This document shows, one piece after another, positions 7,713 through 16,066 of a stretch of DNA of 30,383 nt. A program made the translations under genes and the position numbers. The notes beneath the pieces were generated by a model. The model was not told where the DNA came from. It made no database searches and was given only the letters and a program-made list of their open reading frames with translations. Within the stretch, counting starts at the first letter, position 1, and the number at the start of each line of letters is the position of its first letter. The stretch is taken from contig JBDLJH010000029.1 in NCBI GenBank assembly GCA_039714395.1, forward strand, positions 1 through 30,383, written 5' to 3'. The DNA is from JAPHSX01 sp039714395. Its GTDB lineage: Bacteria > Pseudomonadota > Gammaproteobacteria > Thiohalomonadales > Thiohalomonadaceae.

Positions 7713-8998
7713 TGAACTACACCGCCCTTTCTCTTAACCAGGCACCACCATTATCGGTACCACTACGCTTTTTTCTCAGCGCACCGCTGTTTCTCGCTGC
7801 CGCCGCTATCGTGTTGATGTTTGCTGGCAATGACATTCTATTGGGTCGTTGGAATCCAACGATGTTGGCGCTTACTCACCTCATTACCCTTGGTTTTCTT
7901 GGGATGTGTATGGTGGGGGCGGTACAACAGCTGTTGCCGGTGCTGATCGGAACCCCGCTAAGTTCACCGCGTCTGGTGGCAAGCCTGCTGCATCTGCCGA
8001 TGACTTCCGGCATTGCTTTACTCACGGCGGGGATGGGGCTCTCACAACCGCTGCTAATGCAGGTGGGGAGTCTGTTGCTGCTCCCGGCCTTGCTGCTGTT
8101 CATTCTGGTTACAGGCTACTGCCTGTGGCGCACCCAGTCACAGCATGCCACCGTGGGGGCGATGAGGCTGGCACTGCTGGGGTTGCTGGTGCTGGGTCTG
8201 GTTGCTCTGTGGTTGTTACAGTTTGACCAGTGGAAGTTACCGCTGGCCCACGCCTATACCCGCCTGCATATCGGTTGGGGGGCGCTGGGCTGGATTAGTG
8301 CGCTGTTGATCGGCGTTGCCTACCAGGTAGTGCCAATGTTCCAGATTACCCCCGAGTATCCGTTGATGCTGCGTCGCTGGCTGATTCCGCTCCTTGGGCT
8401 GCTGCTGCTGAGCTGGAGCCTTGCCCATTGGTGGTTGCCGGTGATGACCCCACTTTTAGGCTACCTGCTTGCGCTGTCATTGATTCTGTTTGCGGCATAT
8501 ACCCTCTGGTTGCAGGAGCAGCGTCGCCGTCGTCTTGCCGATGTCACTCTCGATTTCTGGCGGCTGGCGATGTTCTGTCTGATTTTGGCCGTACTGACCT
8601 GGATCGCGGCGCAGTGGTTTGAGTGGTCGCAGCTGGAGTTGCTGGTTGGGGTGCTGTTTTTCCTCGGTTTTGCCTACTCGGCAGTCAACGGCATGCTCTA
8701 TAAGATCGTACCGTTTATGATCTGGTTGCATCTCAATAATCGTTTGCAGTCACAGGGAAGCTGGCAGGGCAGTGTGCCCAACATGAAACAGATCATCGCG
8801 GTGAGCGTCATGCGGCGACAGTTCCATCTGCACCTGCTTGCCCTGTCGGTACTGTTGCTGACTCTGGTCCTGCCAACCACTATTCCCGCCTGGATTGCGG
8901 CCGGACTGTGGCTGGCGAATGCACTTACTCTGTGGTGGAATTTACTGCAGGCGACACGGCTCTACCGGCGCATCTTGAACGATGCGCAGCAGGGCTAA
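7712..8998 (+). CDS. NnrS-like / haem-copper oxidase subunit I-like multi-pass membrane protein
   Basis: The 428-residue product is almost entirely hydrophobic, with about twelve predicted membrane helices. Conserved-looking His residues lie in helices near THLITLGF, YTRLHIGWG and FMIWLHL. It resembles NnrS and the related catalytic-subunit-like proteins found near NO-responsive genes; NnrS contains haem and copper and protects against NO damage. The ATG at 7712 overlaps the DUF2249 stop (TAATG); a GTG four codons upstream is less likely. Being third in an FNR-type operon with hemerythrin fits a role in NO or low-O2 metabolism. The exact subfamily is not certain. Confidence 0.65.
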   Translation: MNYTALSLNQAPPLSVPLRFFLSAPLFLAAAAIVLMFAGNDILLGRWNPTMLALTHLITLGFLGMCMVGAVQQLLPVLIGTPLSSPRLVASLLHLPMTSGIALLTAGMGLSQPLLMQVGSLLLLPALLLFILVTGYCLWRTQSQHATVGAMRLALLGLLVLGLVALWLLQFDQWKLPLAHAYTRLHIGWGALGWISALLIGVAYQVVPMFQITPEYPLMLRRWLIPLLGLLLLSWSLAHWWLPVMTPLLGYLLALSLILFAAYTLWLQEQRRRRLADVTLDFWRLAMFCLILAVLTWIAAQWFEWSQLELLVGVLFFLGFAYSAVNGMLYKIVPFMIWLHLNNRLQSQGSWQGSVPNMKQIIAVSVMRRQFHLHLLALSVLLLTLVLPTTIPAWIAAGLWLANALTLWWNLLQATRLYRRILNDAQQG

Positions 8999-9033
8999 AC
9001 GGGTGAGTAGATATGCCTGCAGGCAGGGGGAGA

Positions 9034-10191
9034 TCAGGCCTTGGCCGGATCCTTGCCGCTGAGCAGGTAGGCCAGCGTGTCGTGTACCGAGCGCATCTGA
9101 TCGCCGAAGGGGAGCGGTTCAGAACCACGGAAGAACAGTCCCTTCTCCACATTGCCCTGTACTGCGGCTTCCAGCTGGGTGTCGATGCAGAACTGGCCCG
9201 CATCGGGGTTACCGTCCTTTAGGCCGCAGTGGCTCAGGCATTCAAACCAGACTGCGCAGGTACCCTTCTCCGGGGTGGCACGGGAGCGTACCTTCTCTTC
9301 GCGTTGTAGATACTTCTTCAGCCACGGGGTAAGGACGGCACGAGCAGGCAGCCCGGCGGTACTCATGAAGGTGACGACATCCTCGGGCTTGGCCTCCAGC
9401 AACACCTTCTTGAAGGTGGGGTGGGCATCGCCCTCGTCGGTGACAGCGAAGGGAGTGCCGATCTGAACACCACTGGCACCCCAGCTAAACAGCTCCTTGA
9501 TCTTCTCGAAGGAGTTAACGCCTCCGGCAGGGATCAGCGGGATAGGGTCAATTTTTAACGCCTCGAAAACCTTGGGGATCTCAGCCAGTACCCGTTTAAA
9601 GTCGAATTTCTTGTCGTTGATGTCCTCGGGCTTGGGGGCACCGAGGTGACCACCCGCGTAGCGCGGATGTTCCAGTACGATGGCATCAGGCACCACGCCC
9701 TTGCGCAACCAGCGCTTGAGTACAGCGCGTACTCCGCGCTCCTCGGAGAGGATCGGGATGAGGGCCACATCGGGGTAATCTTTAGTCAGATCCGGTAGCT
9801 CGAATGGGAGCCCGGCACCCATGATGATGGCATTGGCACCGCTCTCACAGGCCTGTTTAATCAGCTCGGGGAAGCGATCCACCGCCTTCATCACGTTGAC
9901 GGCGATAAAGCCATCCGGCCCGGCGATCTCCCGGGCGCCCTTAATCTCGCGATCCAGTGCCTCCAGGTTGGCATCATCAATGATCTGACGATCCTTGACC
10001 CGGTGGGTACGCTCCATTAGATCCGGGTGGTGTACGCGCAGATCGATGCTGGCAATGGTGCCAATGGCACCTTCTTTGGCGACGGCTCCGGCCAGTTTAT
10101 GGGCCGAGACACCGACCCCCATACCTCCCTGGATGATGGGCAGCAATTCGCGTCCGCGAATCTTCAGCTTGGGTAGTGGGGTATTAATCAT
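9034..10191 (-). CDS. Nitronate monooxygenase-type FMN TIM-barrel enzyme
   Basis: The 385-residue protein belongs to the 2-nitropropane dioxygenase/nitronate monooxygenase family. It has the N-terminal IIQGGMGVGVS loop, a glycine-rich phosphate-binding region (IPAGGVNSFEK, SGVQIGTPF) and H182 in YAGGHLG, the position of the usual catalytic base. Known activity is FMN-dependent oxidation of alkyl nitronates, but longer bacterial members often have unknown substrates. The C-terminal 70 residues, with several Cys (CAVWFECLSHCG), extend beyond the minimal barrel. It is transcribed divergently from the radical SAM gene at 10320, with an AGGTG ribosome-binding site. Confidence 0.8.
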   Translation of the reverse strand: MINTPLPKLKIRGRELLPIIQGGMGVGVSAHKLAGAVAKEGAIGTIASIDLRVHHPDLMERTHRVKDRQIIDDANLEALDREIKGAREIAGPDGFIAVNVMKAVDRFPELIKQACESGANAIIMGAGLPFELPDLTKDYPDVALIPILSEERGVRAVLKRWLRKGVVPDAIVLEHPRYAGGHLGAPKPEDINDKKFDFKRVLAEIPKVFEALKIDPIPLIPAGGVNSFEKIKELFSWGASGVQIGTPFAVTDEGDAHPTFKKVLLEAKPEDVVTFMSTAGLPARAVLTPWLKKYLQREEKVRSRATPEKGTCAVWFECLSHCGLKDGNPDAGQFCIDTQLEAAVQGNVEKGLFFRGSEPLPFGDQMRSVHDTLAYLLSGKDPAKA

Positions 10192-10319
10192 TCAACACCT
10201 ATATAAGGTCACGATGTGTAAAGGGCGCTATGATACATTAAGCGCGGTCATTGTTCTCCATCATAATGAATGGAGGCGATGTTGCCTACACTCAAGCCCA
10301 CAAATCAACAGGTTATTTA

Positions 10320-10949
10320 ATGCAAACAGCAGCAACCGAGGCGGACAACTACCGTTCAATTATAGCCTACCCCCTGCACGGTAATTGTTACCTCAATATC
10401 ACCAGCGAGTGCACCCTGCGTTGCGGCTTCTGTCCCAAGTACAATCGCAGCTGGGAGGTACAGAGCTATGACCTGCGCCTGCACCATGAGCCGAGTGCCG
10501 AGGAGGTGCTGGAGGCGATAGGCGACCCTGCTGATTATAAGGAGATAGTCTTCTGCGGCCTGGGCGAGCCCACGGTACGCTATGAGGTGCTGATGACCAT
10601 CGCCCGCGGAGTCAAGGCCGCGGGGGGGCGTGTGCGGGTCAACACTGATGGGCTGGTTAATCTGCGTGAGGGGCGTGATGTTACCGCCGAGATGGCCGAG
10701 GTGGTCGATAGCCTCTCGATCTCGATGAACGCGCAGAACGAAGAGCTCTACATCAAGCACACCCGCCCCAGGCTTGAAGGGGCCTTCGCCGCGATGCTGG
10801 AGTTCGCCCGTCTTGCCGGGGAGCAGGGCATTGAGGTGAGCCTCACCGCCATCGACGGCCTGGAGGGGGTGGATGTGGCAGCCTGTGAAAAGATGGCCGC
10901 TAAACTGGGGGTCGAGTTCCGAGGTCGGGTGCTTGATGAAGTGGGATAA
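10320..10949 (+). CDS. Radical SAM protein, TatD-linked type
   Basis: The roughly 209-residue protein has the radical SAM iron-sulfur motif CTLRCGFC (C31, C35, C38) and a GLGEP segment typical of the SAM-binding strand. It looks like the short radical SAM family often encoded beside TatD nucleases, although no tatD gene lies here. It lacks an extra C-terminal cluster domain. The reading frame extends upstream to a TTG at 10251, but homology appears to begin near ATG 10320, which has only a weak ribosome-binding site. The reaction is unknown. Confidence 0.7.
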   Translation: MQTAATEADNYRSIIAYPLHGNCYLNITSECTLRCGFCPKYNRSWEVQSYDLRLHHEPSAEEVLEAIGDPADYKEIVFCGLGEPTVRYEVLMTIARGVKAAGGRVRVNTDGLVNLREGRDVTAEMAEVVDSLSISMNAQNEELYIKHTRPRLEGAFAAMLEFARLAGEQGIEVSLTAIDGLEGVDVAACEKMAAKLGVEFRGRVLDEVG

Positions 10950-10960
10950 GGGCTGATGTA

Positions 10961-11015
10961 ATAGGCAGTGCTGGAGTGCCTATTTCAGGCAAATGGCACA
11001 TGAGGTGCCATTTGC
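10961..11015. other. Two adjacent perfect hairpins downstream of the radical SAM gene
   Basis: ATAGGCA at 10961-10967 pairs with TGCCTAT at 10977-10983. GCAAATGGCAC at 10989-10999 pairs with GTGCCATTTGC at 11005-11015 around a 5-base loop. They probably end or stabilise the upstream transcript, but no strong T-run follows on either strand. Confidence 0.5.
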
Positions 11016-11045
11016 GGGAACACAACTGGGGGAGTGAATAAGACC

Positions 11046-11702
11046 ATGGAAAACATAAAATACAGGTTGCGCGATGGGGGGGCAGTACGGGTGTCACTGG
11101 CTCTGCTGTTGCTGCTGACTGCTTTTCCGTCCCTGGCAGATTATTATAAATGGGTCGATGAGAGTGGCCAGGTGCACTATACCCAGAAGCCACCACCTGA
11201 CCCACAGAAGCACCAAATCGAGAAAATCACGGTCGATACGCATACACCGGCGCCTACTGCTCTGCCACCAGCGGATAAAGGGGGTGTTCGTCATTGTGGT
11301 TCCATTACCCTGCCGGCAAAACGCCCCGATTCGGTGACCAGTATTGCCATGTTTCGCCAGGCCATAGCGATCTGGCAGAAGTACCTGGATGAGAATGCAG
11401 GTAAGAGCGATGAGGCCATCCAGCAGGGTATTAAGGACAGGACTTGTGCCATCGCCTACGCCAATAGTGAACTACAGGCACTGAGCGAGGTGGAGCAGGG
11501 GCTGGAAAGCAATTACCAGAGCGTCAGTGGTGAGCTGGAAGAGTTGCAGCAGCGGGTTAAGGAGTGCGATGATCCGGATAGAGCAGATGAAGAGTTCTCT
11601 GCAGCCGAGTGCAAGCGACAGCACCAGCCCCGTATTGCACAACTGCAAAAGATACTGCGTAGCCTGGAGGGGACGAGGAAGGTGCTGAAGCCAGAGGAGT
11701 AG
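11046..11702 (+). CDS. Exported DUF4124-domain protein
   Basis: The 218-residue protein has an N-terminal signal sequence (LALLLLLTAFPSLA) followed at once by the DUF4124 signature DYYKWVDESGQVHYTQKPP. The remainder is helical and charged, with Cys residues spaced through it and likely coiled-coil segments around GELEELQQRV. DUF4124 is a small periplasmic or outer-surface domain of unknown role. GTG 11034 is an in-frame alternative start, but GGGGGA at 11028-11033 lies directly against it, so ATG 11046 is preferred. The gene ends 17 bases before the operator of the next operon. Confidence 0.7.
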   Translation: MENIKYRLRDGGAVRVSLALLLLLTAFPSLADYYKWVDESGQVHYTQKPPPDPQKHQIEKITVDTHTPAPTALPPADKGGVRHCGSITLPAKRPDSVTSIAMFRQAIAIWQKYLDENAGKSDEAIQQGIKDRTCAIAYANSELQALSEVEQGLESNYQSVSGELEELQQRVKECDDPDRADEEFSAAECKRQHQPRIAQLQKILRSLEGTRKVLKPEE

Positions 11703-11719
11703 TGCTCCTGGGGGAGGAA

Positions 11720-11762
11720 TTGATCCAGGTCATTTTATCGCCTCCAGCCCCTTCCTTACACT
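11720..11762 (+). promoter_or_regulatory. FNR-type operator and promoter for the yhcC-like/ubiU/ubiV operon
   Basis: TTGATCCAGGTCAT at 11720-11733 matches the FNR palindrome at nine of ten specified positions, treating the R in RTCAA as free. It shares 13 of 14 bases with the operator in front of ubiT. TACACT at 11757-11762 can serve as the -10 element, putting the operator about 42 bases upstream of the start. FNR control of ubiUV and ubiT has been reported in Escherichia coli, which supports the reading. Confidence 0.6.
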
Positions 11763-11793
11763 CAGTCTCTTGTCGAACAACCGGAAACAGTGA

Positions 11794-12726
11794 GTGGCCC
11801 TTAGCGAATACGTTAATACCTTTGGACAATTGCTACTTGCCCGCCATGGCGAGCGGGTTCACAAGCTCGCCATTAACGCCGGTTTTACCTGCCCCAATCG
11901 TGACGGCAGCAAGGGGCGCGGTGGCTGTACCTTCTGCAATAACTCCTCCTTCAGCCCCAATGCCCGGCGCGAACCGGATGTTGCTGAACAGATCGATGCC
12001 GGCCGCCGCGTACTGGCCAAGCGCACCGGTGCGAAGAAGTTCCTTGCTTACTTCCAGGCCTACACCAATACCTATGACGACCCGGCACGACTCAAGGCGC
12101 TCTACGATGAGGCGTTGGCCGAGCACGATGTGATCGGCCTCTCGGTCGGCACCCGCCCCGACTGTGTGCCCCCGGCGGTGCTCGACCTGCTGGCCGACTA
12201 CAAGGCACAGGGCCATGAGGTGTGGCTGGAGCTGGGGCTGCAGTCGAGCTTTGACCACACCCTGCAGCGGGTCAACCGTGGCCATGGCTTTGATGAATTC
12301 CGCGAGGCGGTAACAGCAGCCCATGAACGGGAGTTGCCGGTCTGCGGCCACCTTATTGTCGGCCTGCCTGGCGAGGAGCCTGCGCATAACCTTATCTCGC
12401 TGGAGCGGGTGCTGGCACTAGGGGTGGAGGGGCTGAAGTTACATCCACTGCATGTGGTCAAGGGCACCATGTTGGCCAACGAGTGGCGGCGCGGGGAGTA
12501 CCACCCCTGGGCAATGGAAAAATATATCGCTACCGTGGCAGACTTGGTAGAACTGACGCCACCCGAAGTGGTCTACCATCGCCTTACCGGTACGGCAGAA
12601 GAATCTATCCTGCTGGCCCCTGAGTGGTGTAACTGGAAGTGGCGGGTACTCAACGGTATTGAAAATGAACTGGCCCGCCGTGGCAGCCGACAAGGGTGTC
12701 GCGGCAGCGAGGGGCGTTGTCTGTGA
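11794..12726 (+). CDS. YhcC-type radical SAM protein
   Basis: The 310-residue product matches the YhcC (TIGR01212) family. It has cluster cysteines C33, C45 and C48 in CPNRDG...GRGGCTFC, followed by the SVGTRPDCVP and WLELGLQS segments and a LHPLHVVKGT stretch. The family's reaction is not established; it is related to the Elp3/HemN-like radical SAM enzymes. Its GTG start follows the FNR-type promoter by about 25 bases of leader. It ends 9 bases before ubiU, so the genes form one transcript. The last 13 or so residues are rich in Arg and Gly and probably disordered. Confidence 0.82.
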   Translation: MALSEYVNTFGQLLLARHGERVHKLAINAGFTCPNRDGSKGRGGCTFCNNSSFSPNARREPDVAEQIDAGRRVLAKRTGAKKFLAYFQAYTNTYDDPARLKALYDEALAEHDVIGLSVGTRPDCVPPAVLDLLADYKAQGHEVWLELGLQSSFDHTLQRVNRGHGFDEFREAVTAAHERELPVCGHLIVGLPGEEPAHNLISLERVLALGVEGLKLHPLHVVKGTMLANEWRRGEYHPWAMEKYIATVADLVELTPPEVVYHRLTGTAEESILLAPEWCNWKWRVLNGIENELARRGSRQGCRGSEGRCL

Positions 12727-12735
12727 GGAGAGAAA

Positions 12736-13743
12736 ATGGCTAACAAGGTCGAACTGGTCTGCCCGGCGGGGAGTTTTCCCGCGCTGCGTGCTGCCGTCGA
12801 TAACGGGGCTGATGCGGTATATATGGGGTTTCGCGATGCCACCAATGCACGCAACTTCCCCGGCCTTAATTTTGATGATCGCACCGCTCGTCAGGGTATC
12901 GACTATGCCCATGCTCGCGGCGCTAAGGTGCTGCTGGCGCTTAATACTTATCCACAACCGCAGAGCTGGCCCATCTGGACCGCCGCTGTAGATAAGGCCG
13001 CCACCCTGGGTGTTGATGCCCTGATCCTCGCCGACCCCGGGCTGATGGCCTATGCCGCCCGTACCCACCCCGAACTGCGTCTTCATCTCTCGGTGCAGGG
13101 CTCGGCCACCAGCGCAGAGGCCATCGCCTTTTATAAGGAGCGATTCAATATTCAACGTGTGGTGTTGCCGCGGGTACTCTCCCTGTCTCAGGTCAAAAGG
13201 GTGATCGCCAATACCGATGTGGAGGTGGAGACGTTCGCCTTTGGTTCACTCTGTGTGATGGTGGAGGGGCGCTGTTATCTCTCCTCTTACGCTACCGGCG
13301 AGTCACCCAACACCTGTGGCGCCTGCTCACCGGCCAGGTCGGTACGTTGGGAGGAGACACCGCAGGGGCGCAACGTGCGTCTTAACGGCGTACTGATTGA
13401 CAGTTACAAGGGTGATGACAGTGCCGGTTACCCAGTGCTCTGCAAGGGGCGGTTTCTGGTCAACGGCAAGCTGGGCTACGTGCTGGAGGAGCCGACCAGC
13501 CTCAGCGTACTCGGCATTTTGCCACAGTTGATTGAGGCGGGCGTTGCGGCCATTAAAGTGGAAGGTCGGCAACGCAGTCCCGCCTATGTGGCACAGGTCA
13601 CCAAGGTGTTGCGACAGGCCCTCGATACCGCACAGGCAAACCCTGAGGGTTACTCCCCACGTAGCGACTGGGTGGCGCAGCTCGATAAGGTGGCGGAGGG
13701 ATCGACTCATACTCTGGGCGCACTGGAGAGGGATTGGCAATGA
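12736..13743 (+). CDS. ubiU: UbiU, O2-independent ubiquinone hydroxylase subunit (U32 family)
   Basis: The 335-residue U32-family protein has four cysteines (C173, C180, C197, C236) with spacings 7, 17 and 39, the same as the [4Fe-4S] ligands of E. coli UbiU (169, 176, 193, 232). UbiU forms a heterodimer with UbiV that hydroxylates the ubiquinone ring without O2, using prephenate as oxygen donor in E. coli. A strong GAGGAG ribosome-binding site at 12725-12730 overlaps the end of the preceding gene. The stop overlaps the ubiV start (ATGA), so synthesis of the two partners is coupled. Confidence 0.93.
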   Translation: MANKVELVCPAGSFPALRAAVDNGADAVYMGFRDATNARNFPGLNFDDRTARQGIDYAHARGAKVLLALNTYPQPQSWPIWTAAVDKAATLGVDALILADPGLMAYAARTHPELRLHLSVQGSATSAEAIAFYKERFNIQRVVLPRVLSLSQVKRVIANTDVEVETFAFGSLCVMVEGRCYLSSYATGESPNTCGACSPARSVRWEETPQGRNVRLNGVLIDSYKGDDSAGYPVLCKGRFLVNGKLGYVLEEPTSLSVLGILPQLIEAGVAAIKVEGRQRSPAYVAQVTKVLRQALDTAQANPEGYSPRSDWVAQLDKVAEGSTHTLGALERDWQ

Positions 13744-14651
13744 AATTATCACTCGGACCAATTCTCTATTTATGGTCGCGCGAGCAGGTACTCGATTTTT
13801 ATAAACAGGTAGCCAGCTGGCCGGTCGATATTGTCTACCTCGGCGAGGTGATCTGTTCAAAGCGGCGTGCGATGAAACTGGACGACTGGCTTACTATTGC
13901 CGAAGAACTGACGGCAGCGGGAAAGGAGGTCGTGCTCTCTACGCTGGTACTGGTTGAGGCTGAATCAGAGTTGCTGGCGATGCGGCGAATCGTGGAGAAC
14001 GGCAAGTATCCTGTTGAGGTCAATGACATGGCTGCAGTGCAGATGGCTGCCGACAAGGTGCCTTTTGTCGCCGGACCACATCTCAATATCTATAATTGCG
14101 AAAGCCTGTCACTAATGTATAAGTCGGGTGCTGCTCGCTGGGTGATGCCGGTGGAGTTGTCTCGTGACACTCTGCAGGTACTGCTCGACGGATGTCCTTC
14201 TGAGCTGGAGACAGAGGTGTTTGCCTACGGTCGTTTGCCGCTCGCCTTTTCTGCCCGCTGTTTTACCGCGCGCAACGAAGGTCTGCCCAAAGATGACTGC
14301 CAGCTGCGCTGTGGTGACTACGCCGATGGCGTGGTGATGCGCTCGCAGGAGGAGGAGGACTTCCTCACCATTAACGGAATCCAGACCCAGTCGGCCACTA
14401 CCTGCAGCCTGCTCGATGCCCTGCCTGAGATGGCTGCAATGGGTGTTGATATCTTACGTCTCTCACCACAGTCACGAAACATGGCAGAGATCGTCGAGAT
14501 CTTTTATGAGGTGCTTGATGGTGAACTGAGTGTCGAGGCGGGGATAAAGAGCCTTAACAAGATCGCCACCGGCGAGTTGAGTAATGGTTTCTGGTACGGC
14601 AAGTCGGGGATGGAGTGGCATACCGTGCAGATGGAAGAGGAGCATGCCTGA
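13740..14651 (+). CDS. ubiV: UbiV, O2-independent ubiquinone hydroxylase subunit (U32 family)
   Basis: The 303-residue partner of UbiU carries C39 (GEVICSKRR) and C174, C187, C191. The spacings of the last three (13 and 4) match those of the E. coli UbiV cluster ligands 180, 193 and 197, and C39 is at the identical number. ATG 13740 forms a 4-base overlap with the ubiU stop; an in-frame TTG two codons upstream is less likely. The pair allows ubiquinone synthesis during anaerobic respiration. The gene overlaps the start of the next small gene, so the operon continues. Confidence 0.93.
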   Translation: MKLSLGPILYLWSREQVLDFYKQVASWPVDIVYLGEVICSKRRAMKLDDWLTIAEELTAAGKEVVLSTLVLVEAESELLAMRRIVENGKYPVEVNDMAAVQMAADKVPFVAGPHLNIYNCESLSLMYKSGAARWVMPVELSRDTLQVLLDGCPSELETEVFAYGRLPLAFSARCFTARNEGLPKDDCQLRCGDYADGVVMRSQEEEDFLTINGIQTQSATTCSLLDALPEMAAMGVDILRLSPQSRNMAEIVEIFYEVLDGELSVEAGIKSLNKIATGELSNGFWYGKSGMEWHTVQMEEEHA

Positions 14652-14853
14652 TCATTTAGAAGAACTACGCACCCTTGCCGGGGCGGTTCACGCGGCCTGT
14701 ATCAAAGCGGCCCGCAATGGTTATCAGGATGCAGCGATCAGTGGCCTATGTGGCGAGGGTGCGCAGGAGGCGGCGTTAAGTGCAATACAGATGGTGGATA
14801 TCGAATCGATTATCATGAGCAGGGAATTGACGATATTGAAGGCAGATGAATAA
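14644..14853 (+). CDS. Small conserved-looking protein in the ubiUV operon
   Basis: The 69-residue acidic, helical product starts inside the last codons of ubiV (ATG 14644, eight-base overlap), so it is translationally coupled. It has no signal peptide or membrane segment; visible features are LAGAVHAACIKAARNGYQDA and SGLCGEGAQEAALSAIQM. I do not recognise a domain. Its place directly behind ubiUV suggests a role near anaerobic quinone synthesis, but this is inference. Composition matches the neighbouring genes. Confidence 0.6.
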   Translation: MPDHLEELRTLAGAVHAACIKAARNGYQDAAISGLCGEGAQEAALSAIQMVDIESIIMSRELTILKADE

Positions 14854-15040
14854 GTCTCTGCTTCCAGCCAATTATTCTAGAGCATGCTGTAGTGCCTGTT
14901 CTGATGAGTTGCTGCCATTCCAGTAGTATTAAAAAAAACAGGGAATGTGTATTTGAAATTCAGCCGTTTCATGAGCAGATACCGATGTTATCGGATTCTT
15001 GGAGCTTAGTTATTAATAATAAAAAATGGGTGATTGAAGA

Positions 15041-15525
15041 ATGAAATCGATGTCCAACTCTGAGTTGACGATTTCAATTGTTGGTGCTTTTTTTGCCACT
15101 CTTATAGCAACATTTTTCACTAGTACTATTCTTGAGGCGGAGCAGGTGCCGATGATTCTTGCCTCTACCGGTGCTTCGGCAATGTTGATTTTTGGGCTGC
15201 CGCACAGCCCGGTCTGTCAGCCATGGAATCTGGTGGGGGGCATCTGGTTTCGGTACTGACAGGCGTTAGTTGCTATCAGGTTATTCCTAACGAACTGCTG
15301 GCTGCTTCTGTTGCTATTCCGGTGGCAATGGTGCTAATGCATAAACTCCACTGCATGCATCCTCCTGGTGGGGCAACCGACGTCACTGCCGTGGTGGGTG
15401 GTACGGCCGTTCACTCACTGGGTTATGCCTTTGTGATTATGCCGGTATTTTTTAGCTCTATTATCCTGCTTTCAATTGCGATGGCTGCAGGAACATTTCG
15501 CGAGCGCAATCCCTTCGATACCTAG
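15041..15525 (+). pseudogene. HPP-family membrane protein interrupted by a -1 frameshift in a G tract
   Basis: Two frames together encode one roughly 161-residue HPP-family protein. The first ends ...PHSPVCQPWNLVGG and then runs into a stop at 15257-15259; the second continues as GGHLVSVLTGVSCYQ...MHPPGGATDVTAVVGG. The switch falls at six G residues (15235-15240). Seven Gs would restore the family sequence NLVGGHLVS. HPP proteins have about four membrane helices, and a plant chloroplast member transports nitrite. Possible explanations are a true mutation, a phase-variable tract, ribosomal slippage or a sequencing error. The ATG at 15223 is not a separate start. Confidence 0.8.
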
Positions 15526-15570
15526 GTTATCTATGATGGGTAAAGGGGCTCTGGGTATGTTTGAGGATGA

Positions 15571-15954
15571 TTACTCCCCCGGAGGCCGAAGAAAGCCATC
15601 GTTAATCATCATCTCAGTCGCTATCTTCGGTTTCTGATCGTCCATCGGCATACTCAAATAGTAAGGCAGTGTTGTAGGCTGAGGCGTGAGCTCGAGCACA
15701 TCGGTATCAGTCAGGCGTGTAATAACGGATTCGATAGTTTCAGCGAGGTTGTTGGGCACACCGTTGGGGTATTGTCCGGCCATGTATTCCATCAATTGGC
15801 GAATAGTATGCTGCCCGTCGGCGAGAGCAATGACCGCACCCATCCACGGATCGAGTGGTGTAATGGTATTGTTGTCGTGTACATCCACCAGAGAGACGGT
15901 ATCCCCCTCGACTTTATAGACAGTATTGCGTTTGAAGTAGTGAGCGTGATCCAA
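15571..15954 (-). CDS. PqqD-like (RiPP recognition element fold) protein
   Basis: The 127-residue protein carries the PqqD pattern: an N-terminal beta-hairpin (VYKVEGDTVSLVDVHDNNTI), a central WMGAVIALADGQHTIRQLMEY helix-turn-helix-like core and a C-terminal helix ending ...TDTDVLEL, with about 35 extra residues after it. PqqD-fold proteins usually present precursor peptides to radical SAM enzymes. No precursor peptide or dedicated partner is visible; the window's radical SAM genes lie 3-5 kb away on the other strand. It is therefore an orphan by position. It converges on the HPP gene. Confidence 0.65.
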   Translation of the reverse strand: MDHAHYFKRNTVYKVEGDTVSLVDVHDNNTITPLDPWMGAVIALADGQHTIRQLMEYMAGQYPNGVPNNLAETIESVITRLTDTDVLELTPQPTTLPYYLSMPMDDQKPKIATEMMINDGFLRPPGE

Positions 15955-16066
15955 GGGTGACTCCGTTTGTCAGCTTAACCAAATTTATGGGGTCGATTAT
16001 AGGGGAGGTAAGTGGTGGCTGGCTATCTTTGGCAACAACAGGGTAGTGTTTTCTCTTCACCTTAAA

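Noticed and set aside
10251..10319. Upstream TTG start for the radical SAM gene
   Set aside because: The extra residues do not resemble the family, which appears to start near 10320.
15223..15525. Second half of the HPP gene as a separate gene
   Set aside because: It continues the upstream gene exactly across the G tract and has no start signal of its own.
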